Part shown: one piece after another, positions 34,754 through 43,408 of the stretch
How positions within the stretch are numbered: the stretch's first letter is position 1
How the letters are laid out: each line of letters opens with the position of its first letter
DNA from: Chitinophagaceae bacterium
GTDB lineage: Bacteria; Bacteroidota; Bacteroidia; Chitinophagales; Chitinophagaceae
Direction: 5' to 3'
Length of the DNA stretch: 64,000 nucleotides
Assembly: GCA_014379965.1 (NCBI GenBank)
Contig: JACMKU010000213.1
Span: 33,806 to 97,805 of the forward strand
Made by a program: the position numbers and the translations under genes
Notes under the pieces: model-generated
The model's input: the letters and a program-made list of their open reading frames with translations, nothing else
Told to the model about the DNA's origin: nothing
Databases searched by the model: none

Positions 34754-35329
34754 ATGAAAAATCCTTTATATCCACTGACCCCTCAAACGGTGGCATTCCG
34801 GCGACTGGCTTCTTCGTCAATCCGCTTGTCCGCACTTTTGATTATCCTGCTGCTTTGTCTTCAAGCTCCTGCCCAATCCAAATATGTAAAGAAGTTCAGA
34901 CCCAAGGCCGATTCGCTTTCTGAAAAATACGGCATCCCAGCCTCTGTCATTCTGGGGATCGCCATCATGGAATCGGGATCAGGCACCAGCCGCAATTGTA
35001 AGTTGCTCAACAACCACTTCGGCATCATCGGCAAGAACGATCTCCTCAAGACAAAGAATATAAAGACACGGTATAAGCAATACCCCGATGCTCACGCATC
35101 ATACCTTTCTTTTTGTAATCTGATGACCCGAAAAAAGTTTTACAAAAAACTCAAAGGAAACATGGATCACCAACAATGGGCCGATGCTATTAGTAAAGCC
35201 GGATATTCCGAGATCCCGGAGATCTGGAAGGATCGCCTGCTAAACATCATCCGGAAGAACAAACTCGCGAACAATTCAAATACGGCGAAGGCCGATAAGT
35301 CAGGTAAATCTGGTGAACGCGTAAAATAA
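34754..35329 (+). CDS. GH73 glucosaminidase-domain protein, secreted
   Basis: A 191-residue protein starting at the ATG 34754 (the frame has an earlier TTG at 34730). A membrane-spanning signal (SALLIILLLCLQAPAQ) precedes the glucosaminidase domain (SLSEKYGIPASVILGIAIMESGSGTS with the catalytic Glu; LLNNHFGIIG; TRYKQYPDAHASYLSFCNLM; QWADAISKAGYSE). It is related to FlgJ-type peptidoglycan hydrolases that cut between N-acetylglucosamine and N-acetylmuramic acid. A basic tail (LANNSNTAKADKSGKSG) may bind the wall. Confidence 0.85.
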   Translation: MKNPLYPLTPQTVAFRRLASSSIRLSALLIILLLCLQAPAQSKYVKKFRPKADSLSEKYGIPASVILGIAIMESGSGTSRNCKLLNNHFGIIGKNDLLKTKNIKTRYKQYPDAHASYLSFCNLMTRKKFYKKLKGNMDHQQWADAISKAGYSEIPEIWKDRLLNIIRKNKLANNSNTAKADKSGKSGERVK

Positions 35330-35469
35330 GATTCTTTCTCTTATGTGAAATTCTGCTTTGAGTTTTAACTAACGATCCCGACTAGAAATCGTAACGCATT
35401 TTTGAAACGGCATTGAAGCTCTTCGCCATGCAATGATTATCCTCTAATTTTACAACACAACAAACGACC

Positions 35470-35814
35470 ATGGAAATAAAAGGCAAACTCATACAGCTTC
35501 TCCCCCTCCAAACCGGTACAGGGAAAAACGGCCAATGGAAAAAGCAGGATATCATTATCGAGACAGACGGCCAATACCCTAAGAAAGTATGCATCTCCAT
35601 CTGGGGCGACAAGATCGATGCCTCCCAGCTTCAGCCGGGCAAGATGCTCAATATCTCTTTTGACGTGGAAAGCCGCGAATACAACGGCCGTTGGTATACC
35701 GATGTGAAAGCCTGGAAGATCGATGCATCAGGCGCGTCGGGTAGCAGCGATGAAAAGACAGACGATGAGTTTCATGATACCGCCTCCTCCAGCAACGATG
35801 ACCTTCCTTTCTAA
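35470..35814 (+). CDS. DUF3127 protein with SSB-like acidic tail
   Basis: A 114-residue protein. Residues 1-88 match DUF3127 (MEIKGKLIQLLPLQTGTGKNG, then KKQDIIIETDGQYPKKVCISIWGDK split by a turn; LNISFDVESREYNGRWYTDVKAW), an OB-like beta fold. The rest is an acidic Ser-rich tail ending in NDDLPF, which looks like the DDIPF tip by which single-stranded DNA-binding protein recruits repair and replication enzymes. The protein may therefore bind nucleic acid and SSB partners. That is inferred from the fold and the tail only. It converges on rpoN, with a 7-base array between. Confidence 0.75.
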   Translation: MEIKGKLIQLLPLQTGTGKNGQWKKQDIIIETDGQYPKKVCISIWGDKIDASQLQPGKMLNISFDVESREYNGRWYTDVKAWKIDASGASGSSDEKTDDEFHDTASSSNDDLPF

Positions 35815-35829
35815 AACGTTATCGTTCCT

Positions 35830-35877
35830 TTGCCTATTGCCTATTGCCAATTGCCTATTGCCAATTGCCTATTGAAC
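35830..35877. repeat. CTATTGC 7-base tandem array
   Basis: Six units of CTATTGC or CAATTGC at an exact 7-base period fill the gap between DUF3127 and rpoN. Read from rpoN on the minus strand, units contain TAG (GCAATAG). The array begins at the rpoN stop codon. Confidence 0.8.
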
Positions 35878-37367
35878 TAAAGTTCCTTGCGAAGACGCGC
35901 AACAGGTATGTTCAGTTGCTCGCGGTATTTCGCCACCGTTCTCCGTGCAATATTGTATCCTTTTTCCTGCAGTAATTCAGTAAGACGCTCGTCACTCAAA
36001 GGCCGTTTCTTGTTCTCTGCCTCGATTAGGTCGCTCAGTATCTTCTTCACCTCTCGCGTCGACACCTCTTCACCGCTCTCAGTACTCAGCGATTCGCTAA
36101 AGAAAAACTTGAGACGATAGGTTCCGAATTCCGTTTGTACAAATTTGCTATTGGCGACACGGCTAACCGTTGAAATATCCAATCCTGTCTTTTCCGCAAT
36201 GTCTTTCAGGATCATCGGCTTCAGACTCGTCTCATCTCCCGTAACGAAGAAGTCATGCTGATGATTCATGATAGCCGTCATCGTACTCAACAGCGTATGC
36301 TGGCGTTGCTTGATTGCGTCAATGAACCATTTTGCCGCATCTATTTTCTGTTTGATGAATAAGACCGCCTCTTTTTGTCTCTTATCTTTCTTTGCACCAC
36401 GATCATATTCTTTCATCATGTCGCGATACCCTTCGCTGATCCTAAGTTCAGGTGCATTGCGTGAGTTCAACGTCAACTCCAACTTTCCACCATTGTTCAT
36501 AATGAAAAAGTCCGGGACCACGTAACTCTCTGCCTTATTCATACCTCCTACATTTCCACCCGGCTTCGGATTCAGCTTCACTATCTGATTCATTACCTCC
36601 TTCAACTGGTCCTCATCGATCCCCAGCCCTCGCTGGATCTTCTCATAGTGCTTTTTGGTAAACTCATCGAAGTACTTGCGTATGGCCATCATGGCTATCT
36701 CTACGTTCTTACCCTCGTTCTTCTGTCTTTGTAATTGTAATAACAGGCATTCCTGCAAGTCCCTTGCCGCCACTCCAGGAGGGTCGAAAGACTGTATGCG
36801 TTGAATAATGATCTCCACTTCCTCGTCAGTAGCCATTATGTTTTGGCGGAAGGCGAGATCATCCACGATTGCCGAAGTCTCACGTCGGAGGTATCCGTCT
36901 TCGTCTATACTTCCTACTATCTGTTCCGATATCTTCTGTTCCTTCTCGTCTAGTTTCAATAGGCCCAATTGATCTAGCAACAACTCATAGAAACTAGTCT
37001 CCGTTTTAAAAGGAAGCTGTTTCTTATCGTCGTCTTCTGGATAATTATCATCGCGAAGTTTGTAATCGGCTACGTCATCGTCACCATCCCTAACGTACTC
37101 GCTTACATCGATGTCCTGGTACTCATCTTCACCCCCATCCTTTTCTTCATATTCGGCTTCAGGAGCATCGTTGAATTCGTCCTTCATATCATCTGACCCA
37201 TCTTCATGCTTCTCTTCGTCCAGTTCAAGAGCGGGATTCTCTTCCAGTTCCTCTTTAATCCTTTCTTCGAGATTTGCCGTAGGTACTTGTAGCAGTTTCA
37301 TTAACTGAATCTGCTGCGGAGACAACTTCTGTAGTAACTTCTGCTGTAATGTTTGGCTTAAGGCCAT
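35877..37367 (-). CDS. rpoN: RNA polymerase sigma-54 factor
   Basis: A 496-residue sigma-54 from the ATG at 37365-37367. Region I is Gln/Leu-rich (SQTLQQKLLQKLSPQQIQLM), followed by a long acidic region II (about 50-115). The core-binding domain (LLDQLGLLKL; FDPPGVAARDLQECLLLQL; LNPKPGG), the DNA-binding helix-turn-helix (LKDIAEKTGLDISTVSRVANSKFVQTEFG in parts) and the RpoN box ARRTVAKYRE near the C-terminus follow. It directs RNA polymerase to -24/-12 promoters with enhancer-binding ATPases. No such activator is in the window. Confidence 0.97.
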   Translation of the reverse strand: MALSQTLQQKLLQKLSPQQIQLMKLLQVPTANLEERIKEELEENPALELDEEKHEDGSDDMKDEFNDAPEAEYEEKDGGEDEYQDIDVSEYVRDGDDDVADYKLRDDNYPEDDDKKQLPFKTETSFYELLLDQLGLLKLDEKEQKISEQIVGSIDEDGYLRRETSAIVDDLAFRQNIMATDEEVEIIIQRIQSFDPPGVAARDLQECLLLQLQRQKNEGKNVEIAMMAIRKYFDEFTKKHYEKIQRGLGIDEDQLKEVMNQIVKLNPKPGGNVGGMNKAESYVVPDFFIMNNGGKLELTLNSRNAPELRISEGYRDMMKEYDRGAKKDKRQKEAVLFIKQKIDAAKWFIDAIKQRQHTLLSTMTAIMNHQHDFFVTGDETSLKPMILKDIAEKTGLDISTVSRVANSKFVQTEFGTYRLKFFFSESLSTESGEEVSTREVKKILSDLIEAENKKRPLSDERLTELLQEKGYNIARRTVAKYREQLNIPVARLRKEL

Positions 37368-37466
37368 AATTTTGGTTAAATGGTGCTTTGAGGCTGGATA
37401 AATTTTCAAAAATCCGGCCAATCAACAAAAATCAGGCCGTAAAACTACGAAACTAAAGTAATTCAG

Positions 37467-37874
37467 ATGACGCAACGGGTTTTTTCTTTTGTTGTTGTGT
37501 TCCTTTTATTAATAAATGGGGAAATATTTGCGCAGAGATTTTTCCCAAATGTTGAAGATTCACTGAGTAACACCTTGCAAATTGTTAACAAGTCTGGTAG
37601 TAGCCAACTCCCGTTAGTCGTAAACATAGGGTATTACAATTCATTGAACCAGTCTAAAATTCCTTCTAAATACTCTGTATTTCATCTCATCAGTACTCTC
37701 AATAGTCCAATTGCGCAGAATCATTATACTACCCATCTTTCCTTCTTTTGTCGGCAGGAATTAGTACTCGAAAAGATGACTTCAATACCATTTCGATTCC
37801 GGCTGGGTTCACTTGACTACGTGAATTATCTTGAACAGAAGCCAAACAGCAAATTGGAATTAAATAAACGATAA
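37467..37874 (+). CDS. Secreted hypothetical protein
   Basis: A 135-residue protein with a convincing signal peptide (RVFSFVVVFLLLINGEIFAQ). The mature part is beta-rich with no recognised family (LPLVVNIGYYNSLNQ; FHLISTLNSPIAQNHYTTHL; FRFRLGSLDYVNYLEQ). It could be a small outer-membrane or periplasmic protein, or a shortened form of a larger one. It diverges from rpoN with 99 bases between. Coding status is moderately sure because of the signal peptide. Confidence 0.55.
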   Translation: MTQRVFSFVVVFLLLINGEIFAQRFFPNVEDSLSNTLQIVNKSGSSQLPLVVNIGYYNSLNQSKIPSKYSVFHLISTLNSPIAQNHYTTHLSFFCRQELVLEKMTSIPFRFRLGSLDYVNYLEQKPNSKLELNKR

Positions 37875-37977
37875 CCTAATTAAGAAGAAGGGAGTGACCT
37901 ACGTTCGGTTTACTGCGTTCGAGGGCCTCGATTTCGTAGACAGATTTATATGAGCCGCCCTTAAAAAATAGAAAAGT

Positions 37978-39183
37978 TCACGGCCGTTTAGGCAACCAAT
38001 CCATCACCGGTATAGTTGCCGGCTCCCTGTAATAATTATTCTGAAGGCTGTCATTCCAGCCATTTGGGTTCCTGTTAAATGATTTACTGCTGAAATAGAT
38101 ACTTCCATGCACATTTGGATACTGCCTCAGGAGCTTTATCTGGTCCGGCAATTCATTTGGATCCTTCCATGCCTGGTTTCGCTCATTCACTCTATAAATA
38201 CCGTGACCTATGTACACATGGCGTCCATAGCTATTGCGACTCCACCAATCCAGCATTTTCTCATACGCAATCTTGGGATGACCGATCTCGAGATATAACT
38301 GTGGCGCCACATAATCAATCCAGCCCTTCTCTAGCCACAACAAAATATCCGCATACAGGTCATCATAATTCGTCTGTCCTGCCTGCGTATCACTACCTCG
38401 TTCATCTTTATCCTGGTTGCGCCAAACGCTAAAGGGGGAAATACCAAACTTTACCCAGGCTTTCACTTCCTTAATGGCTCCCGATAATCTCAATATGATG
38501 GAATCCACGTTACTCCTTCGCCAATCATCTTTCGACAGCAAGGTTCCAGATTTTTTATAAGAAACTGCGTCCGGCCACAACTTACCAGCAATCCGATAAG
38601 GATAAAAATAATCGTCCATGTGAATGGCATCAACCTCGTAATTCTTTACTATATCCTTCACCACGTTGACAACGAACTCCCGTGCTAGCTTGTTCGATGG
38701 GTCGAAGTACTTCTTGCCGCCATAGCTTAAAAACCATTCAGGATGACGACGGGTGATATGTGTCGGGGCGATTGACGTGGAACCAATGTGGAAGTCGGCG
38801 CGATATGGATTGAGCCAGGCATGAAACTCCATTCCTCTTTTGTGCGCCTCCTCGATCATGAACTGGAGCGGGTCGTAATATGGGGAAGGAGCACGTCCCT
38901 GCTTGCCCGTTAGCCACTGACTCCATGGTTCAAATGGCGAGGGGTAGAAGGCGTCCGCAGCCGGACGCACCTGGACGATCACTGCGTTCATACCATTCCG
39001 CTGGTGCATGTCTAACTGACGGATGAACTCGGCCTTCTGCGCATTTGTGGTAGCGCCCCTGGGCGGCCAGTCGATATTCTCGAGCGTCGCAATCCACACT
39101 CCCCGGAACTCGGCCGCTGCCTGGGCTGAACAATTTATAATGCAAAGGAAAAACGCAAAAGTGCTACAGATTAAACTCCTCAT
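37978..39183 (-). CDS. GHL10-type (DUF187) glycosyl hydrolase-like protein, secreted
   Basis: A 401-residue exported protein (signal MRSLICSTFAFFLCIINCSAQ) with a TIM barrel of the GHL10/DUF187 family related to YngK: EFRGVWIATLENIDWP, NGMNAVIVQVRPAADAFYPS, RGMEFHAWLNPYRADF, DAIHMDDYFYPY, VKFGISPFSVWRN, IDYVAPQLYLE and VHGSIYFSSKS. Members are thought to act on peptidoglycan-derived or other bacterial glycans; the two Asp in HMDDYFYP are the likely active-site region. It is transcribed just after the MarR gene (11-base gap), so the two may form an operon. Confidence 0.85.
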   Translation of the reverse strand: MRSLICSTFAFFLCIINCSAQAAAEFRGVWIATLENIDWPPRGATTNAQKAEFIRQLDMHQRNGMNAVIVQVRPAADAFYPSPFEPWSQWLTGKQGRAPSPYYDPLQFMIEEAHKRGMEFHAWLNPYRADFHIGSTSIAPTHITRRHPEWFLSYGGKKYFDPSNKLAREFVVNVVKDIVKNYEVDAIHMDDYFYPYRIAGKLWPDAVSYKKSGTLLSKDDWRRSNVDSIILRLSGAIKEVKAWVKFGISPFSVWRNQDKDERGSDTQAGQTNYDDLYADILLWLEKGWIDYVAPQLYLEIGHPKIAYEKMLDWWSRNSYGRHVYIGHGIYRVNERNQAWKDPNELPDQIKLLRQYPNVHGSIYFSSKSFNRNPNGWNDSLQNNYYREPATIPVMDWLPKRP

Positions 39184-39194
39184 AGATGATATCT

Positions 39195-39659
39195 TTAAGA
39201 CTCTCTCTCACTGTTTCTCAGCTTGTCGAGCAGGTCGCTCAGGGCGAGCGCTTCTTTCTTACTCAGGTTTCCGACAAGGGCATCCAGTTCATCCTGGCGT
39301 GCATCAAGCTTTTCGAGGACTTTCCGTCCTTTATCTGTGATTGTAATGTCTACTAGCCTACGGTCCATTTTGCAAGTGCCCTTCTTCACGAGGCCTTTGC
39401 CTATCAACCTGTCTACGATCCTGCTGGTATCGCTCATCTTATCAAGCATTCGCTCCCTGATCTGTAGGGTGGACAGGGGTTGGGGATGGCTCCCGCGGAG
39501 GATACGCAGGATATTAAATTGCTGGGGTGTAATGTCTTCCTCGGCAAATACTTCCTTCGTTTTCTCATTCAGCCAGCCGTATGTATAGATCAAATTTATC
39601 GCAGCCTTTTGATGCTCGTTGCGAAACTTCGCCTGGTGAATATCCTGCTCAATGCCCAT
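39195..39659 (-). CDS. MarR family transcriptional regulator
   Basis: A 154-residue winged-helix protein: ITPQQFNILRILRGSHP (helix 2-3), LSTLQIRERMLDKMSDTSRIVDRLIGKGLV (recognition region, read in parts) and the wing DRRLVDITITDKG. Dimer helices flank it. It is upstream of and on the same strand as the GHL10 gene. MarR proteins usually repress neighbours and sense phenolic compounds or oxidants, which is the best guess here. Confidence 0.88.
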   Translation of the reverse strand: MGIEQDIHQAKFRNEHQKAAINLIYTYGWLNEKTKEVFAEEDITPQQFNILRILRGSHPQPLSTLQIRERMLDKMSDTSRIVDRLIGKGLVKKGTCKMDRRLVDITITDKGRKVLEKLDARQDELDALVGNLSKKEALALSDLLDKLRNSERES

Positions 39660-40079
39660 ACAATAAGGTTTAATAATACAGTAGAACGTTCGATAGGGAA
39701 AGAAGTTGCTTGCTTTCGCGAGCGTTCCGGCGAAATTACACTTCGGTTTTAATTATTAACAAACTCATGCAGCGTTACACGAAAAAAACCCCTCTTAGTG
39801 GTATAGTACGTATCCTATCGATTCTTCCCGCCTTGAGCTAATTAACAAAAAGATTTAAATGAAGATTTTATCCGAATCGGTACGGAGTTTCTGTGAAGGT
39901 TTTGTGTCCTTCTATAAAACCGTTTACCATGAGTTTACTGAATGGTAAGAGTGAATAGTCAGTAGTCAATAGTGAGTGGCTACCATTTAATTAATCAGTA
40001 ATTAGTGGTTCGACTGTGCGTTAATCGTCGAAGCCCGGGATCTACTCACTTGCTTCGCTTCGCTCGCAATGACGCATCA
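39660..40079. other. Intergenic region with repeats, no gene seen
   Basis: A 420-base gap holding the probable MarR promoter (39660-39760), AT-rich sequence and then the repeat block at 39945-40100. No convincing small gene or RNA was found. Confidence 0.6.
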
Positions 40080-40100
40080 TTACTGACCACTCACCTGCCG
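39945..40100. repeat. GTGAATA-type array and inverted GCTTCGCTTCGC element
   Basis: GAGTGAATAGTCAGTAGTCAA units (39948-39980, 7-base period) are followed by an inverted copy (40052-40074) of the GCGAGCGAAGCGAAGC element seen at 18693. CTGACCACTCACC words (40083-40096) then overlap the last codons of the DinB gene. Word families match those at 15718 and 18754. Confidence 0.7.
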
Positions 40101-40562
40101 AAGGCCGGGTGTTAGCTTAAGTATCGTGAATAGATGATGGGCTTCGTGTAGCAGGAAAAAGTTAAGCCACTGCACTACCGTCATTTTCCCATATAAGGGA
40201 TGGGAGCCCTTCCTATCCAGGTCTGTTTCCTTAAATGAAAGTATCCCTGCACTCATTTCCTTCCTTGTCGTAAGCAGGTCGTGGATTATCTCCCTCGAAG
40301 ACTTTGTAAGATTGTCGTGAAACAGTGGATCGGCTTCCGCGGTGTAACGGTCAAAAACTGGTTCGTCTTCTTCGAGAATTCGCTTGATTCGATTGATCAT
40401 CGCATGTTGGTAGGTCTGCAAGTGAACAATATTCTCGAAGATGGACCACTTACCCGGCACCATGGCCAACCGTATCTGCTCGTCCGATAATCCCTCGATG
40501 ATGTCTATTAATGATTTGTGCTGATATTGAAGACGTGTAGAAATGGAAGAAGGCATCTGCAT
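40080..40562 (-). CDS. DinB family protein
   Basis: A 160-residue DinB-like protein from the ATG at 40560-40562; an in-frame TTG lies 9 bases before it. The helical bundle shows IDIIEGLSDEQIRLAMVPGKWS, ENIVHLQTYQHAMINRI (first histidines) and LLHEAHHLFTILKL (last histidines), matching the three-His metal site. The last six residues (QVSGQ and stop) are encoded inside a repeat array, so the C-terminus may have been extended by it. The function within this thiol-transferase-like superfamily is unknown. Confidence 0.8.
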   Translation of the reverse strand: MQMPSSISTRLQYQHKSLIDIIEGLSDEQIRLAMVPGKWSIFENIVHLQTYQHAMINRIKRILEEDEPVFDRYTAEADPLFHDNLTKSSREIIHDLLTTRKEMSAGILSFKETDLDRKGSHPLYGKMTVVQWLNFFLLHEAHHLFTILKLTPGLRQVSGQ

Positions 40563-40649
40563 AGTGGTCAAGGTTTAGTAGTTAATCGGACCGCACCTCA
40601 AAAACTGGTAATGGATACAATCATGAACAGGTACCCAGTGAGGTCGATC

Positions 40650-41678
40650 TTAGTTTTCCCATACCTGTGTTCCTTCACTGCAATTTGAACAAATGTCAAT
40701 ATTTTTTCTTCCCTGCAAAATTTTTGTTCGAAACTTCTTGTATTCGCCATTCTTCCAAATCTCCTTGAAGGACTTTTCTTTTAAGTTCCCAAGACGATGT
40801 TGGGCATCTTTATCAAAGCAGCAAGGCGCTACTAAACCATCCCAGGTAATCACGGGATCATGCCACAGGCGCCAACACTGGTTGGAGAGTTTGCCTTTGA
40901 ACGTGGTGACTCCACCTTGCTTCTTATAACGGCTATACTTATCAATTGACGGGATCAATGCGTTTGGATCGTTTTCGTAGTCGTATACCTGCGCCGTCTT
41001 GAACCAGACATCGTTCACACCAGTTTCCTTAGCCAATCTCTTCACGTCTTCGATCTGGTGTTCATTATGTTTGACTACCAGGAATTGAAATACGACGAAG
41101 GGCGTCTTGCTTTTCAATTCCTTCTTCCATTTCACGATGTTTCTTGCGCCCTCAAGCACTTTATCGAGTTTGCCACCTACCCGATATTGTTGATATACTT
41201 CCTGAGTTGTGCCATCGATGGAAATGATAAGCCTGTCGAGGCCGCTTTCGATTGTTTTCTTCGCGTTTGCGTCGGTGAGGTAGTGAGCATTGGTCGACGT
41301 TGCAGTATATATTTTCCTGTCAGATGCGTATTTCACCATTTCAAGGAAGTCAGGGTTGAGATAGGGTTCGCCCTGGAAATAGAAAACCAGGTATAGAAGT
41401 TCCTTATGAAGTTGGTCGATCGTATCCCGAAAGAAATCTTTTTGCAGCATGCCGGTCGGCCTCGTAAAGGCTCTCAATCCACTCGGGCACTCAGGGCACC
41501 TTAGATTGCAGGAAGTAGTTGGCTCAAATGATATCGAAACAGGGAAACCCCACTGTACTGCCTTTTTTGTCCATTTGCTTACATAAAAACTACCCAACAC
41601 TTTGAGACCATTCCACGCACGGCGAAGCGTTAACTTAGATAAAAGGTTGAGACTATCGTTCTTATTTAACCGTGCCAT
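40650..41678 (-). CDS. Radical SAM/SPASM protein
   Basis: A 342-residue protein from the ATG at 41676-41678 (MARLNKNDSL). The radical SAM cluster motif is TSCNLRCPECPSG (CxxxCxxC, about residues 54-61). The barrel includes FYFQGEPYLNPDF, RLIISIDGTTQEVYQQYR and FQFLVVKHNEHQ. A C-terminal SPASM-like domain has Cys in NQCWRLW, APCCFD and ICSNCSEG that should hold extra Fe-S clusters. No precursor peptide is visible nearby, so the substrate is unknown. The gene diverges from pxpB with only 40 bases between, implying overlapping promoters. Confidence 0.85.
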   Translation of the reverse strand: MARLNKNDSLNLLSKLTLRRAWNGLKVLGSFYVSKWTKKAVQWGFPVSISFEPTTSCNLRCPECPSGLRAFTRPTGMLQKDFFRDTIDQLHKELLYLVFYFQGEPYLNPDFLEMVKYASDRKIYTATSTNAHYLTDANAKKTIESGLDRLIISIDGTTQEVYQQYRVGGKLDKVLEGARNIVKWKKELKSKTPFVVFQFLVVKHNEHQIEDVKRLAKETGVNDVWFKTAQVYDYENDPNALIPSIDKYSRYKKQGGVTTFKGKLSNQCWRLWHDPVITWDGLVAPCCFDKDAQHRLGNLKEKSFKEIWKNGEYKKFRTKILQGRKNIDICSNCSEGTQVWEN

Positions 41679-41718
41679 CAAGAGTAAAGTTAAGTTGGTA
41701 TCTTCAAATGGTCTTAGA

Positions 41719-42429
41719 ATGCACCACCCAAATCTCCCATATAGGATTTTTCCCCTCGGCGATGCAGCATTAACCATCGATTTTGGCAACACCATCGACG
41801 AGATCGTGAATGAAAAAGTACTGGCTCTGTATCACCAGTTAAAGACTAAGCCCATTCAAGGAATGATTGAAGCTGTGCCGGCCTACAGCTCACTTACCAT
41901 CTATTATGATCCCGTTAGGAATTTTAAAAAGACAAAAGACAATATAACTGCATATGACCACGTGGCCAGTCAATTGCATGAACACCTTCAGGAGCCAATC
42001 CCGAAAACATCTACGGAATCTCGGCAAATCTCGATCCCCGTTTGCTACGACTCCCCATTTGCGCCTGACCTCGCTTCGCTGGCAGCTGCTAAGAATCTTA
42101 CAGTCCCGGAGCTTATCGGCATTCATACAGAACGTGAATACCGTGTATATATGATCGGATTTCTTCCGGGCTTCAGTTACATGGGAGAAGTCGACGAGCG
42201 GATATCCGCGCCGAGGAAAGCACAACCCGTTGCCGTTCGCGCTGGAAGCGTAGGCATAGCCGGTAAACAGACTGGAGTATATCCTTTCCACTCCCCCGGT
42301 GGATGGCAGATCATCGGGCGAACACCATTACGCTTCTTCGACCCCGCAAGTGATAATCCTTCCCTGCTAAAGGCCGGGGACATCGTTCGTTTCATTTCAA
42401 TTAGTAAAGATGAATTTACGAATCATTAA
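41719..42429 (+). CDS. pxpB: 5-oxoprolinase subunit PxpB (KipI-like)
   Basis: A 236-residue protein from the ATG at 41719; the frame is open upstream through the divergent gene. It shows YRIFPLGDAALTIDFG at the N-terminus, VCYDSPFAPDLASLA, and the family core YMIGFLPGFSYMGEVD, PVAVRAGSVGIAGKQTGVYPF and SPGGWQIIGRTP. PxpB works with PxpC and PxpA to hydrolyse 5-oxo-L-proline (pyroglutamate) to glutamate using ATP. The gene overlaps pxpC by 20 bases. Confidence 0.93.
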   Translation: MHHPNLPYRIFPLGDAALTIDFGNTIDEIVNEKVLALYHQLKTKPIQGMIEAVPAYSSLTIYYDPVRNFKKTKDNITAYDHVASQLHEHLQEPIPKTSTESRQISIPVCYDSPFAPDLASLAAAKNLTVPELIGIHTEREYRVYMIGFLPGFSYMGEVDERISAPRKAQPVAVRAGSVGIAGKQTGVYPFHSPGGWQIIGRTPLRFFDPASDNPSLLKAGDIVRFISISKDEFTNH

Positions 42430-43408
42430 GGCAGGCGTGCAGGATACAATCCAGGACATGGGGCGTCATGGCTGGCAGCATCTTGGAATCAATACGGGTG
42501 GCGCAATGGATAAACTATCAGCTCGCCTGGCCAACATCCTCGTGGGCAACGAACTCGATGAGGCAGTTATCGAATTACATTTTCCAGCAGGCGCATTCTT
42601 CTTCGAGCAGCCTTCATTGATCGCTCTTAGTGGAGCAGACTTCTCTGCAACCATCAATGGAGAAGAGATTCCGCCTTTGCGACCTATCATTGTCAGCAAG
42701 TATAGCATTCTGCAATTTCACCGCGTCGAAAGAGGTGCGCGGGCTTATCTCGCAGTGCATGGGGGACTCGACGTGCCCACCTGGCTGAATAGTCGCAGCA
42801 CCCACCTCAAAGCGGGAGTTGGAGGTTTCGCCGGAAGGGCATTGCAGAAGGATGACGAAATAGGTTTTCGCACCCCCGTCGATCTCTGTCCTCTATTAGG
42901 TAAGAGAGAATTCGATATTCTCCCCTGGAAAACGGACAACGTCTGGAAAGATGATATGCGTGCCAAGGAAATCCTGGTACTTCCCGGAAATGAATGGGAC
43001 CGATTGACGGACCCTTCGAAAGAAATGTTTTTCGACAGGGCGTTCCTCATCAGCAACCATTCCGATCGCATGGGATACCGGTTGAAGAGCGAACAATTAT
43101 CAACACATACGCAGGAAGAAGTGGTTTCGTCCGCGGTTAGCTTCGGAACCGTTCAGTTGTTGCCAGACGGACAGTTGATCGTGTTGATGGCCGATCACCA
43201 GACTACAGGCGGTTATCCCAGGGTAGCGCATGTCATCTCAGTACATCACAGCCGGCTTGCACAAATGAAGCCAGGTGATCTTTTCATCTTCCGTTTTACA
43301 GACCTGGATACGGCACATGACCTGCTCGTCAAACAGCAGCAACATCTATTGCAACTTCAAACTGCTTGTAAATTCAAACTGGAACAACTGATACATGTTA
43401 ACCATTGA
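42410..43408 (+). CDS. pxpC: 5-oxoprolinase subunit PxpC (KipA-like)
   Basis: A 332-residue protein of the biotin-dependent carboxyltransferase-like AHS2 family: IKAGVQDTIQDMGRHGWQHLGI at the N-terminus, then MDKLSARLANILVGN, ALSGADFSA, YLAVHGGLDVP, SDRMGYRLKSEQL, and GTVQLLPDGQLIVLMADHQTTGGYPRV in two blocks. It should form a complex with PxpB. It overlaps pxpB by 20 and pxpA by 14 bases, so translation is coupled. Confidence 0.93.
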   Translation: MNLRIIKAGVQDTIQDMGRHGWQHLGINTGGAMDKLSARLANILVGNELDEAVIELHFPAGAFFFEQPSLIALSGADFSATINGEEIPPLRPIIVSKYSILQFHRVERGARAYLAVHGGLDVPTWLNSRSTHLKAGVGGFAGRALQKDDEIGFRTPVDLCPLLGKREFDILPWKTDNVWKDDMRAKEILVLPGNEWDRLTDPSKEMFFDRAFLISNHSDRMGYRLKSEQLSTHTQEEVVSSAVSFGTVQLLPDGQLIVLMADHQTTGGYPRVAHVISVHHSRLAQMKPGDLFIFRFTDLDTAHDLLVKQQQHLLQLQTACKFKLEQLIHVNH

